A DNA stretch of 5,172 bases, from NCBI GenBank assembly GCA_029821235.1, contig JALGTT010000113.1, forward strand, positions 1 through 5,172. The letters are read 5' to 3'. The first letter of the stretch is position 1; the number at the start of each line of letters is the position of its first letter. Origin of the DNA: Candidatus Hebobacteria bacterium. Its GTDB lineage: Bacteria > Armatimonadota > Hebobacteria > Hebobacterales > Hebobacteraceae. The notes below the pieces were generated by a model. That model saw nothing but the letters and a program-made list of their open reading frames with translations. It was not told the origin of the DNA and ran no database searches. Made by a program: the position numbers and the translations under genes. Positions 1 through 5,059 of this stretch are shown in pieces.

Positions 1-118
1 CCAGCTGCCCCGCCTCGACCAACTCCACCATCGGCACCAGCGCGGCTCCCTCCCTGGCCAGGAATTGCCGCAGCGCGGCATTTCCCTTCCGACCCACAAT
101 CTGATACTCTCTTCTCAC
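1..118 (-). CDS. 5' end of IS256/Mutator-type transposase (partial, runs off window)
   Basis: The visible 39 codons read leftwards from a GTG at 116-118. Just upstream is GGAGAG with a 7-base spacer, a good ribosome binding site that decides the start. The peptide begins with RREYQIVGRKG, then has a helix containing ALRQFLAREG and a segment ALVPMVELVEAGQL. A short basic start, then 'F-L-x-x-x-G-x-x-L-x-P-x-V-E-L-x-E', resembles from memory the N-terminus of one subgroup of IS256 (Mutator) transposases, DDE enzymes that move the element by cut or copy and paste. The DDE catalytic residues lie outside the window, so activity and completeness cannot be judged. The transposase would be transcribed from somewhere in 119-258, which must also contain the element's right end. 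Family assignment rests on a short N-terminal pattern and is moderate. Confidence 0.55.
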   Translation of the reverse strand, partial: MRREYQIVGRKGNAALRQFLAREGAALVPMVELVEAGQL

Positions 119-152
119 GGCGGTTCTCTCCTTTCCTTTCTAGGTTTGGCTT

Positions 153-175
153 GCCCGATTCTACCAGAACCGGGC
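153..175 (-). promoter_or_regulatory. Hairpin in transposase leader
   Basis: Ten-base arms (153-162 and 166-175) flank a 3-base loop. Read as minus-strand RNA, all ten positions pair if one G-U wobble is allowed. As plus-strand RNA the same position would be an A-C mismatch, so the fold favours the transposase-sense transcript. It lies about 35 bases upstream of the transposase GTG and is followed in that direction by no U-tract, so it is not a typical terminator. Insertion sequences often carry leader hairpins that block translation from readthrough transcripts (known for IS10 and IS50); that role here is inference. Confidence 0.4.
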
Positions 176-258
176 GGAGAGAGCCGCCTCAACCTTCAAC
201 TATGAACGAGACACCCTCGACTTCACTTGCACTCCGCGTCAGCGCCATGGGTGGGCGA

Positions 259-1236
259 TCACTGAGAGAAACCAAGCGTCTCCATGTATCGCGCGATCTG
301 TTGCAAACTGCACGGGGCATGATCCCGATCAGCGTTCGCTTCGAATTCGACACTCCCCAAGTCGATCTCAAGCAGTCTGATCAGCACCCCATAGAGGATG
401 AACCGGAAGAACTCAACGGCCTCGGGAATGGCTCTCTCGTTTCCTGTCACGAATGTCCCAGCCGCGAGGGATGAAACACTAGCATCCCAGTCCTCCCATT
501 TAGACCAGAGGTCGCCCGTTTGCGACTTCTTGCAGTCAGTATTGATGCGTTTGAGGACCTTCGTCTCAGCTTCGCTTAGGTCACCGATGTGTGCAGCAAC
601 GTTCCTCACATGTCGACTCACGATGAGGTAATGTTGCAGAACAGGCTGTTGCGGGAGCGTAATGCTGCTCTTGCTGCGGATGTGCTGCTCCAACTCGCCC
701 AACGCAGTAGAAACCTCGTTCCGACAGATGTTCCAGAGGATCTCGAATCCCGTCCTCAACATCACTATCTGCATTTCATAGAGAGGCTCTCTTGCCGCCA
801 TAAGCCACCACAGCATCGCGGTCCGCAGAGCCGATCGCCGTTCCTGGGTCATTCCCTCGAGGCGCTCAAGGCAGCTATCCACCTCGGGCAAAGAGCCGGA
901 GGCATGCGGCCGATTAACGAAGTATGGAACGGCAAGCGGCTGGCCAAGAGGAGGAACTACATTCTCGTACGGTGGGTCTGGTCTCTTGTAACAACTCTGA
1001 ACGTATATGAAGTCGTTCAGGAGTACAATGTCGTCAGCGCGAGACCCGCTACGGTAGAGCAAAGACTGGGGCTCATTTCCGTTATCAAGCCACTCCAACT
1101 TCAACCCGGGCCTAGGATCCTGATCGAGCCAAGTGCATTTGTAACCCCCTATATGCGCACCCTGAGACTTGGCAAGTGTCATGAAGTCGTATAGGTCTGC
1201 ATTGTTCGGGACGACTATGATCCGTACGAGTTCCAT
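259..1236 (-). CDS. HEPN-like (Apea-type) hypothetical protein
   Basis: A 325-residue protein not recognised by name. The ATG at 1234-1236 is chosen because GAGAGG (1243-1248) sits six bases upstream; an in-frame TTG at 1255-1257 would add seven residues but has no such site. Residues 1-115 look like a mixed strand/loop domain. Residues 130-290 are predicted mostly helical, with a hydrophobic helix near 138-172 (WWLMAARE, FEILWN). At 207-216 is SRHVRNVAAH, which contains R211-N-V-A-A-H216. R-x4-6-H is the catalytic signature of HEPN ribonucleases, found in many toxin-antitoxin, abortive-infection and CRISPR-associated proteins; the arrangement suits the Apea-like HEPN group. Base composition is clearly less GC-rich than the genes to the right, suggesting transfer. 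It stands alone, with IS256-type debris on both sides and no visible partner antitoxin. A defence RNase role is inference; it may be an inactive or sensor HEPN. Confidence 0.65.
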   Translation of the reverse strand: MELVRIIVVPNNADLYDFMTLAKSQGAHIGGYKCTWLDQDPRPGLKLEWLDNGNEPQSLLYRSGSRADDIVLLNDFIYVQSCYKRPDPPYENVVPPLGQPLAVPYFVNRPHASGSLPEVDSCLERLEGMTQERRSALRTAMLWWLMAAREPLYEMQIVMLRTGFEILWNICRNEVSTALGELEQHIRSKSSITLPQQPVLQHYLIVSRHVRNVAAHIGDLSEAETKVLKRINTDCKKSQTGDLWSKWEDWDASVSSLAAGTFVTGNERAIPEAVEFFRFILYGVLIRLLEIDLGSVEFEANADRDHAPCSLQQIARYMETLGFSQ

Positions 1237-1277
1237 TGATATCCTCTCGCTAGCCAAACTCCATGCCCAGAGCCGAT

Positions 1278-1293
1278 CTGCTAGAGCAGTATA
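1278..1293 (-). promoter_or_regulatory. Candidate -10 box and adjoining palindrome for the HEPN-like gene
   Basis: On the minus strand TATACT (1288-1293) lies about 50 bases ahead of the ATG at 1236 and is a good -10 match. No convincing -35 is seen 16-18 bases upstream. Overlapping its downstream edge is the perfect inverted repeat CTGCT-AG-AGCAG (1278-1289), in the place where a repressor would block initiation. Short palindromes arise by chance, so confidence is low. Confidence 0.3.
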
Positions 1294-1378
1294 GTATTAA
1301 GGTTGGGCGGACTTTCTTGTGCATCTTAGGCAGCAATGGGCAGGTCGTCAAGGGTTGAAGTCGGTTTCTGAGGATGCA

Positions 1379-1545
1379 TTAGTCCTCGTCCGGCGGGGCT
1401 TTCGGCATCCACAGGTCTCGATAGCCGATGATTCTGCGGAAGATTCGGTCCGTCTCCAACGCAACCCGGAACAGGGAGCAAGAGAGTAGATGATGAAGGT
1501 CTCGTCCAGGCCTTCGCGCAGGCGCGCGGTGCCTGGCATTACCGG
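1379..1545 (-). pseudogene. Remnant of IS256/Mutator-type transposase C-terminus (frameshifted, internal deletion)
   Basis: Two minus-strand frames each hold part of one recognisable protein. From about 1537 one frame reads ARLREGLDETFIIYSL. From about 1470 the other reads LFRVALETDRIFRRIIGYRDLW and stops at TAA (1379-1381). In one IS256 subgroup 'LREGLDETLTV' comes late in the protein and 'ExxFRxxxGYRxL' is close to the C-terminus, normally separated by roughly 50-60 residues that include the 'TTNxIE' region. Here they are almost adjacent and in different frames, so the intervening region was deleted and the frame broken. Nothing upstream of 1545 in the same frame continues the protein; a TGA closes it near 1585. 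Just past the stop, 1339-1359 (minus strand TTCAACCCTTGACGACC...) may be the eroded terminal repeat of the element, a weak suggestion only. It cannot be functional. Confidence 0.6.
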
Positions 1546-1572
1546 CCGCCAAGGGGTACTCAGAGTGGCGCG

Positions 1573-1585
1573 GACGTGGTATCAT
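1573..1585 (+). promoter_or_regulatory. Extended -10 promoter candidate upstream of phage head genes
   Basis: GACGTGGTATCAT contains TG-G-TATCAT, an extended -10 motif with five of six consensus bases. No good -35 is seen, which extended -10 promoters can tolerate. It lies about 115 bases before the portal start, ahead of the hairpin at 1627-1677. An almost identical 13-mer recurs at 2739-2751. Low confidence, as it rests on one short motif. Confidence 0.25.
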
Positions 1586-1626
1586 GAATCGACAACATAG
1601 CCGTAACCCGCTGGCATCGCGCAGAT

Positions 1627-1684
1627 GAGGCGGGCCTCTGCCTTCCTGCAGCCCCATGCAGGGTAGAGGCCCGTCTCTTTGCTT
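1627..1684 (+). terminator. Long hairpin with partial U-tract just upstream of the portal start
   Basis: Left arm 1627-1650 and right arm 1657-1677 form about 21 base pairs with a single 3-base bulge (TTC) and a 6-base loop (GCCCCA). The arms differ at two places, and both become G-U wobbles in plus-strand RNA (A-C mismatches on the other strand), so the structure is kept for rightward transcripts. TTTGCTT follows, a moderate U-tract. The best reading is an intrinsic terminator for a lost upstream phage gene such as terminase, now replaced by IS debris. It ends 21 bases before the portal ATG, so a structured leader or attenuator is the alternative. Confidence 0.55.
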
Positions 1685-1698
1685 TGGGTGGAAGAACG

Positions 1699-1924
1699 AT
1701 GGCACTGGACTTCAGCAGCTATCCGCCCGAAGGACACAAGGAGCGCATCTCCGCCTACCAGAAGCACGAGAATCTGTTTCTGGGGCAGCACAAGACTGTC
1801 TGGAACGTCAAGGCAGGGAGCTATCAGCTCAAGCGCTACATTGTCGCCAACTTCGCGAGGCTGATCTCGAAGCTCTCGGCAGACCTGCTCTTCGGGGAGG
1901 AGCCGGACTTCCTGGTGAGCGGTG
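1699..1924 (+). pseudogene. Phage portal protein, N-terminal fragment (SPP1-like)
   Basis: The ATG at 1699 follows GGTGGAA at a short spacing. The first 75 residues include SSYPPEGHKERISAYQKHENLFLG and RYIVANFARLISKLSADLLFGEEPDFLV, which resemble from memory the N-terminal region of SPP1 gp6-type portal proteins, where a conserved helix precedes the 'DLLFGE' segment. Portals form the dodecameric ring at the capsid vertex through which DNA is packaged; typical lengths are about 450-500 residues. Here similarity ends at about 1920, where the sequence continues as a different head gene in another frame. The portal frame stays open to 2400 but encodes only low-complexity Gly/Arg/Pro-rich out-of-frame sequence. 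About 85% of the portal is gone, so it cannot make a ring. The fragment could still be translated into a nonsense-tailed 233-residue polypeptide. Confidence 0.7.
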
Positions 1925-2854
1925 TACCGGGAGGCGATGACGAAGGGGACCATCAACCGACTGCGGGAGCACGGCCTCCGGCTCGCCCAGGTATCAGCTC
2001 ACAACGCGGCCGACTTCTGCATCTACTACGAGGGTGCGGTGGTGTGCATCGAGGGGGAGCATCCAGTCTACCCGCCCATCTCCGCCATCAACGGCGGCCC
2101 GCCATTCCATCCGAACTGTGTGCACGTGCTCACGCCTTTCGTCGAGCGGCTGGCGACGGAGAGGGAGAAGGATGCCGGCCGGCTCCCGGCCGATGTGCTC
2201 AACAAGACGCCGGCGGAGCTGCAGAGGCGCTTCAGGAGGGAGTTTCCGGAGCGGGCAAGGCGAGAGGGAATCAGGATCGGCCGGGCGGCACGGCAGCGCA
2301 AGCTGGTCCGGGCAGAGTCGCGCGTCACCGGGGCGATCCCGCCGCCGAAGGGTGGACTGCGCGAGGCACTGGACCGCGAGGAGAGACGGATCCGCTTTGA
2401 GGGGGAGCGCGAGCATGGCGCGATCATCGCGCCCGACGGAACCCTGCTGCATCGTGTGGTGGGGACGAGGTGGACACTGCCTCTTACTCCCGAACAGGCG
2501 GCTGATCTGCCGGGGGCGATTATCACGCATAATCACGTGAACATTGTGCCTCCCCTGTGGGACGACATCGCAATGGCTGCGAAACTCCGCTTGCGGGAGT
2601 TGCGAGCAGTGGACACAAGGTATCGGTACTCGGTGAGACCCGCTGGGGATGCCTGGCCGGAGGACGTCGGGGTGCGCTTCCAGGAGGCATTTAATCGCCA
2701 TCTGATTGATGTCACCATGGAGCAAGGCATTGCCCAGCGACGTGGTATAATATCCCGGCGAGAGGCAATCAGGCAACGATATCACGAGGCCTGGTTGCGC
2801 ACAGCGGAGGATGTGGGGCTGGTATACCGACGCGTCAGGTGGCGTGGACGATGA
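1922..2854 (+). CDS. Phage head-morphogenesis / minor capsid protein, 5'-truncated, with degenerate JAMM-like C-terminal domain
   Basis: This open frame starts right after a TGA at 1916-1918, at GTG 1922, and has lost its N-terminal portion; residue numbers are from that GTG. Residues 1-75 match the end of SPP1 gp7/minor-capsid-2 proteins: REAMTKGTINRLREHG, the Cys pair C33/C42, then PPFHPNCVHVLTPF with H63, C66 and H68, probably metal-binding. These proteins act in procapsid assembly inside the host, usually encoded just after the portal. Residues about 145-240 look like a JAMM/MPN-type fold: a candidate Glu (E164) in REHGAII, then THNHV with H203 and H205, then D214/D215, and a following helix. 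The usual Ser between HxH and Asp is Leu212. No good ribosome binding site precedes the GTG; an in-frame ATG at 1937 has GGGAGG only two bases away. Expression as a protein is doubtful. The last four bases overlap the next start (ATGA). Confidence 0.65.
   Translation: MYREAMTKGTINRLREHGLRLAQVSAHNAADFCIYYEGAVVCIEGEHPVYPPISAINGGPPFHPNCVHVLTPFVERLATEREKDAGRLPADVLNKTPAELQRRFRREFPERARREGIRIGRAARQRKLVRAESRVTGAIPPPKGGLREALDREERRIRFEGEREHGAIIAPDGTLLHRVVGTRWTLPLTPEQAADLPGAIITHNHVNIVPPLWDDIAMAAKLRLRELRAVDTRYRYSVRPAGDAWPEDVGVRFQEAFNRHLIDVTMEQGIAQRRGIISRREAIRQRYHEAWLRTAEDVGLVYRRVRWRGR
2739..2751 (+). promoter_or_regulatory. Perfect extended -10 motif inside the head gene
   Basis: GACGTGGTATAAT contains TG-G-TATAAT, a perfect extended -10, about 100 bases before the next gene at 2851. 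No -35 at proper spacing is seen. It could be an internal promoter for the small downstream gene, or chance within coding sequence. Confidence 0.25.
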
Positions 2855-3123
2855 AGGAGCCGAAAGAAGTAACAGCCTTTGACGACACCTGGGGGTGCAC
2901 TTGGGGCCAGGGGGGCCGCGTCTGCGAGCTGTGCGTTCATCTACGCAAGATCGCGGTGCCCAACGATCCGGCCTACTGCGACGCCTTTCCCGACGGGATC
3001 CCGCTGAAGATCTGGCTGGATCACAAGCGCCACACCGAACCCTACCCCGGCGACCACGGCATCCAGTTCGAGCCGGCGCCCGACGTAGTCCCCGAGGTGT
3101 TGAAGAAGGAGGGGCTGGCGTAG
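2851..3123 (+). CDS. Small conserved phage protein with CxxC and PYPGDHGI motif
   Basis: A 90-residue protein of unknown function. ATG 2851 overlaps the stop of the head gene (ATGA), indicating translational coupling, with AGGTGG about nine bases upstream. A GTG at 2839 in the same frame is a weaker alternative. Visible features: C16, then C25-E-L-C28, then C43 in YCDAFPDGIPLKIW, then HTEPYPGDHGIQFEP (residues 61-75). From memory, small proteins with 'C-x-AFPxGIPxxI' and 'PxPGDxGIxFE' occur beside phage head-morphogenesis genes; their role is not known to me. The cysteines might bind a metal. It is the last gene before the terminator at 3162-3190 and appears intact, unlike the portal and head genes before it. 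Confidence 0.75.
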   Translation: MKEPKEVTAFDDTWGCTWGQGGRVCELCVHLRKIAVPNDPAYCDAFPDGIPLKIWLDHKRHTEPYPGDHGIQFEPAPDVVPEVLKKEGLA

Positions 3124-3161
3124 CCCGCAACTGAAGACCGGTCTGCCAGCCGCATTGACCA

Positions 3162-3190
3162 GGCGAGCGTCATAAGGCGCTCGCCCTTTT
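3162..3190 (+). terminator. Intrinsic terminator after the phage head genes
   Basis: A ten-base-pair GC-rich stem (3162-3171 with 3176-3185, one T-G wobble) is closed by an ATAA tetraloop and followed directly by CTTTTCGTT. It lies about 40 bases past the stop of the 90-residue protein, so it ends head-gene transcription and separates it from the operon that begins near 3350. Confidence 0.85.
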
Positions 3191-3281
3191 CGTTGGCCGG
3201 CGGGGGGATGAGGTCGCGAAGAGCGGCCGACAGCGGCCCCGCTAACCCGCCTGCTCCCCCATCGCCCACGGGGGCCGCCCT

Positions 3282-3309
3282 GGCCCAACGTGGGCCGAGA
3301 AGAATCTTC
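3282..3309. repeat. Two adjacent palindromes upstream of the amidoligase promoter
   Basis: GGCCCA-ACG-TGGGCC (3282-3296) is a perfect inverted repeat, followed two bases later by GAAGA-A-TCTTC (3299-3309), also perfect. They lie just upstream of the -35 at 3320, where activators or upstream-bound repressors sit. No U-tract follows, so they are not terminators. Function unknown. Confidence 0.35.
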
Positions 3310-3319
3310 GCCCCATCCC

Positions 3320-3365
3320 TTGACTCTTCGGCGCACCTGAGTGATGTATGCGTCAACGACATACA
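3320..3365 (+). promoter_or_regulatory. Candidate promoter overlapped by an operator-like palindrome
   Basis: TTGACT (3320-3325) is a strong -35. The best -10 is ATGTAT (3344-3349) at an 18-base spacer, or GATGTA at 17, both weak. TGTATG-N9-CATACA (3345-3365) is a perfect 6+6 inverted repeat with extra partial symmetry inside (CGT/ACG), covering the -10 and expected start site. This layout suits repression by a dimeric regulator. Transcription from here would serve the amidoligase operon. Confidence 0.45.
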
Positions 3366-3395
3366 AACAGGCGTGTGCGCCGAGGAGGAGAGAGA

Positions 3396-4340
3396 ATGGA
3401 ACAGACGCAAAGGACGAGCCGCAAAGCAGAGACCTACACCTGGGGCGTGGAGATCGAGTGCTTCCTGCCGCAGGAGGTGGTGAACCGATTGGGCATTCAG
3501 GTGGGGGGCTATCACCGGGGGTTCACGCTGCCGAGCCCTTTTCCCGCCTTGTGGGAGGCGCAACGAGATGGCAGCCTTTCGACCCGGCGCCGGGGCTATG
3601 TCGCGGTCGAAATCGTCAGCCCCATCATGGGGGGACGCCACGACCTCGAGGAGGTCAAGCGGGTGCTAAAGCTCCTGCGGGAGCTCGGCGGGGTGGTGAA
3701 CCACACCTGCGGGCTCCACGTCCACGTGGGCGGCCGCAGGGTCGCGGGCGACGACCCGGTGGCGATTGCAGGGTGGGTCGCCAAGCTCCTCTACCAGGTA
3801 GCGATGCATGAGACCGCGATTTACGCTTCCACCGGGACCCACCGCAGGGAGAACGGACATTACGCCCGCAGCATCAGGCGCTTCCATGAGGACGCCGACA
3901 GCATTCGCCGAGCAGGGCCGGCTCGCAAGAGCGAGGAGCTCCGCAGGCTGGCGCGGAGCCAGGGGCGCTACCGCTCCCTGAACCTCACCAACCTGTTCAC
4001 CCACAAGGCGACAGTCGAGTTTCGGGCCTTCGCGGGAACGCTCGACTGGCGAAAGGTTTCGGGACATCTCCAGATGTGCCTGGCGCTCTGCGAGCGGGCC
4101 ACCGAGACCACCAGGATGGACTGGGATGCGGTGGCGAGCCAGCGGACCTACCGGAATGGAGGCCGGGGGCTGCGGGAGCTCAACCGCTTCTTCTACCTGA
4201 CCGGCTGGACGAAGGGCCGCCGAGACGTGGGCCAGCCCGAGGTGGAGATGGCGGGCTGGATTGCTCCCCTGGATGACCTGAAGCCGGTGATGAAGCAGCT
4301 GCGCCGGCTGGCTCGCAAGTACGACCAGGAGGCGAGCTAG
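3396..4340 (+). CDS. Putative amidoligase (Amidoligase_2, COOH-NH2 ligase superfamily)
   Basis: A 314-residue protein starting at ATG 3396, which has GAGGAGGAG (3382-3390) five bases upstream. An in-frame ATG at 3348 lies inside the probable operator and is rejected. Motifs in order fit the glutamine-synthetase/glutamate-cysteine-ligase fold family Amidoligase_2: GVEIE (17-21, metal-binding acids on the first strand), RDGSL (57-61), VEIVSPI (71-77, another acid), CGLHVHVG (105-112, HxH), RYRSLNLTNL (191-200, with Asn) and VEFRAFAGTLD (207-217). Members are expected to use ATP to join an amine to a carboxylate, forming an amide or isopeptide bond; few have been tested and the substrate is unknown here. 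All signature residues I can recognise are present, so it looks active. It is cytoplasmic, with no signal or membrane segment. One base separates its stop from the next gene, a glutamine amidotransferase, a plausible ammonia source or partner. Confidence 0.85.
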   Translation: MEQTQRTSRKAETYTWGVEIECFLPQEVVNRLGIQVGGYHRGFTLPSPFPALWEAQRDGSLSTRRRGYVAVEIVSPIMGGRHDLEEVKRVLKLLRELGGVVNHTCGLHVHVGGRRVAGDDPVAIAGWVAKLLYQVAMHETAIYASTGTHRRENGHYARSIRRFHEDADSIRRAGPARKSEELRRLARSQGRYRSLNLTNLFTHKATVEFRAFAGTLDWRKVSGHLQMCLALCERATETTRMDWDAVASQRTYRNGGRGLRELNRFFYLTGWTKGRRDVGQPEVEMAGWIAPLDDLKPVMKQLRRLARKYDQEAS

Positions 4341-4341
4341 C

Positions 4342-5058
4342 ATGTGCGCGGTGTTCGGTTGGGTTGGAGACGCTGACGAGTGGCGGGCCGCCCACCGGCT
4401 GATGGTGGAGCTGGCCATCGCCTCGGAGGTGAGGGGCAGAGACGCCGCGGGCTGGGCAACGCTGAACACGCGGGGTCAGCTCTGCTGGCGACGGCAGCCG
4501 GGGCCTGCGAGGGACCTCTTCGGGGATGAAGCATTTCGTCGGGCGCAGACCTGGCGGGTGACGATGGCAATCGGGCACACGCGCCGCGCCACCGCGGGCG
4601 CGCCGGCGGTGAACCGCAACAACCACCCCCACCCGGCGGGGGACTGGATGCTGGTGCACAACGGCGTGATTCCCGGCCACTGGCGGAAGGCGGATGCGCT
4701 GGGCCTGCGCCTGGAATCGGAATGTGACTCCGAGCTCCTGGTGCGGATCCTCGCCGAGCACGGAGAGCGGCGAGGGCCGGAGCTCTGCCTGGCGGCCGGA
4801 GGGAGCCAGTCGGTGCTGGCGCTCAACCGGCGTACCCGCCGGCTCCTCGCCTGGACGAACGGGGAGACGCCGCTGGTCGCCTTCCGGGTGGAGGAGCTGG
4901 GAGGCCTGTGGTGGGCATCCACGGAGGAGATCGCCGGGGCGGCGCTGGAGCGCGTAGGCATGGAGGCGCGGTTTGCGTCTCCGGAGCCGGGCGTGGTGTA
5001 CAGGATGGAGGTGCAGGACGGGGCGGTGGTAATCGAGAGCAGAGAAAGGAGCGCATGA
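4342..5058 (+). CDS. Stand-alone class II glutamine amidotransferase (Ntn hydrolase)
   Basis: A 238-residue protein starting at ATG 4342, one base after the amidoligase stop, with AGGAGG (4327-4332) nine bases upstream inside the preceding gene. It begins Met-Cys; removal of Met would expose Cys2, the catalytic nucleophile of GATase II enzymes. The rest of the active-site set is visible: RGRDAAGWA (31-39), GHTRRAT (78-84, the glutamine-binding Arg region of GlmS, PurF and AsnB), NNHPH (93-97), HNG (106-108, oxyanion hole) and ECDSE (127-131, the 'D-T/S-E' motif). These enzymes hydrolyse glutamine to glutamate and ammonia. In GlmS, PurF or GltB the domain is fused to a synthase domain; here nothing follows beyond about 235 residues, so the acceptor enzyme must be separate. 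The abutting amidoligase is the obvious candidate. No propeptide is present before Cys2. Confidence 0.9.
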   Translation: MCAVFGWVGDADEWRAAHRLMVELAIASEVRGRDAAGWATLNTRGQLCWRRQPGPARDLFGDEAFRRAQTWRVTMAIGHTRRATAGAPAVNRNNHPHPAGDWMLVHNGVIPGHWRKADALGLRLESECDSELLVRILAEHGERRGPELCLAAGGSQSVLALNRRTRRLLAWTNGETPLVAFRVEELGGLWWASTEEIAGAALERVGMEARFASPEPGVVYRMEVQDGAVVIESRERSA

Positions 5059-5059
5059 G

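Noticed and set aside
589..1194. 201-codon plus-strand open frame opposite the HEPN-like gene
   Set aside because: No recognisable domain and no ribosome binding site; the minus frame is longer, has a good ribosome binding site and carries the R-x4-H motif.
1684..2400. A single 238-codon 'portal' gene read through to 2400
   Set aside because: Only about 75 codons match a portal; beyond 1920 the other frame encodes the conserved head-protein motifs, so the portal-frame continuation is out-of-frame filler.
1994..3130. Long 378-codon minus-strand open frame opposite the head genes
   Set aside because: Arg/Pro/Ser-rich, no family resemblance, and fully opposite two plus-strand genes with recognisable phage motifs and ATGA coupling. 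Typical shadow frame in GC-rich DNA.
3348..3395. Upstream ATG extension of the amidoligase by 16 residues
   Set aside because: It would start inside the -10/operator region; the ATG at 3396 has a near-ideal ribosome binding site and the extension is Arg-rich without family similarity.
3666..4469. 267-codon minus-strand open frame across the amidoligase
   Set aside because: Opposite a gene with all family motifs; composition is that of antisense GC-rich coding sequence.
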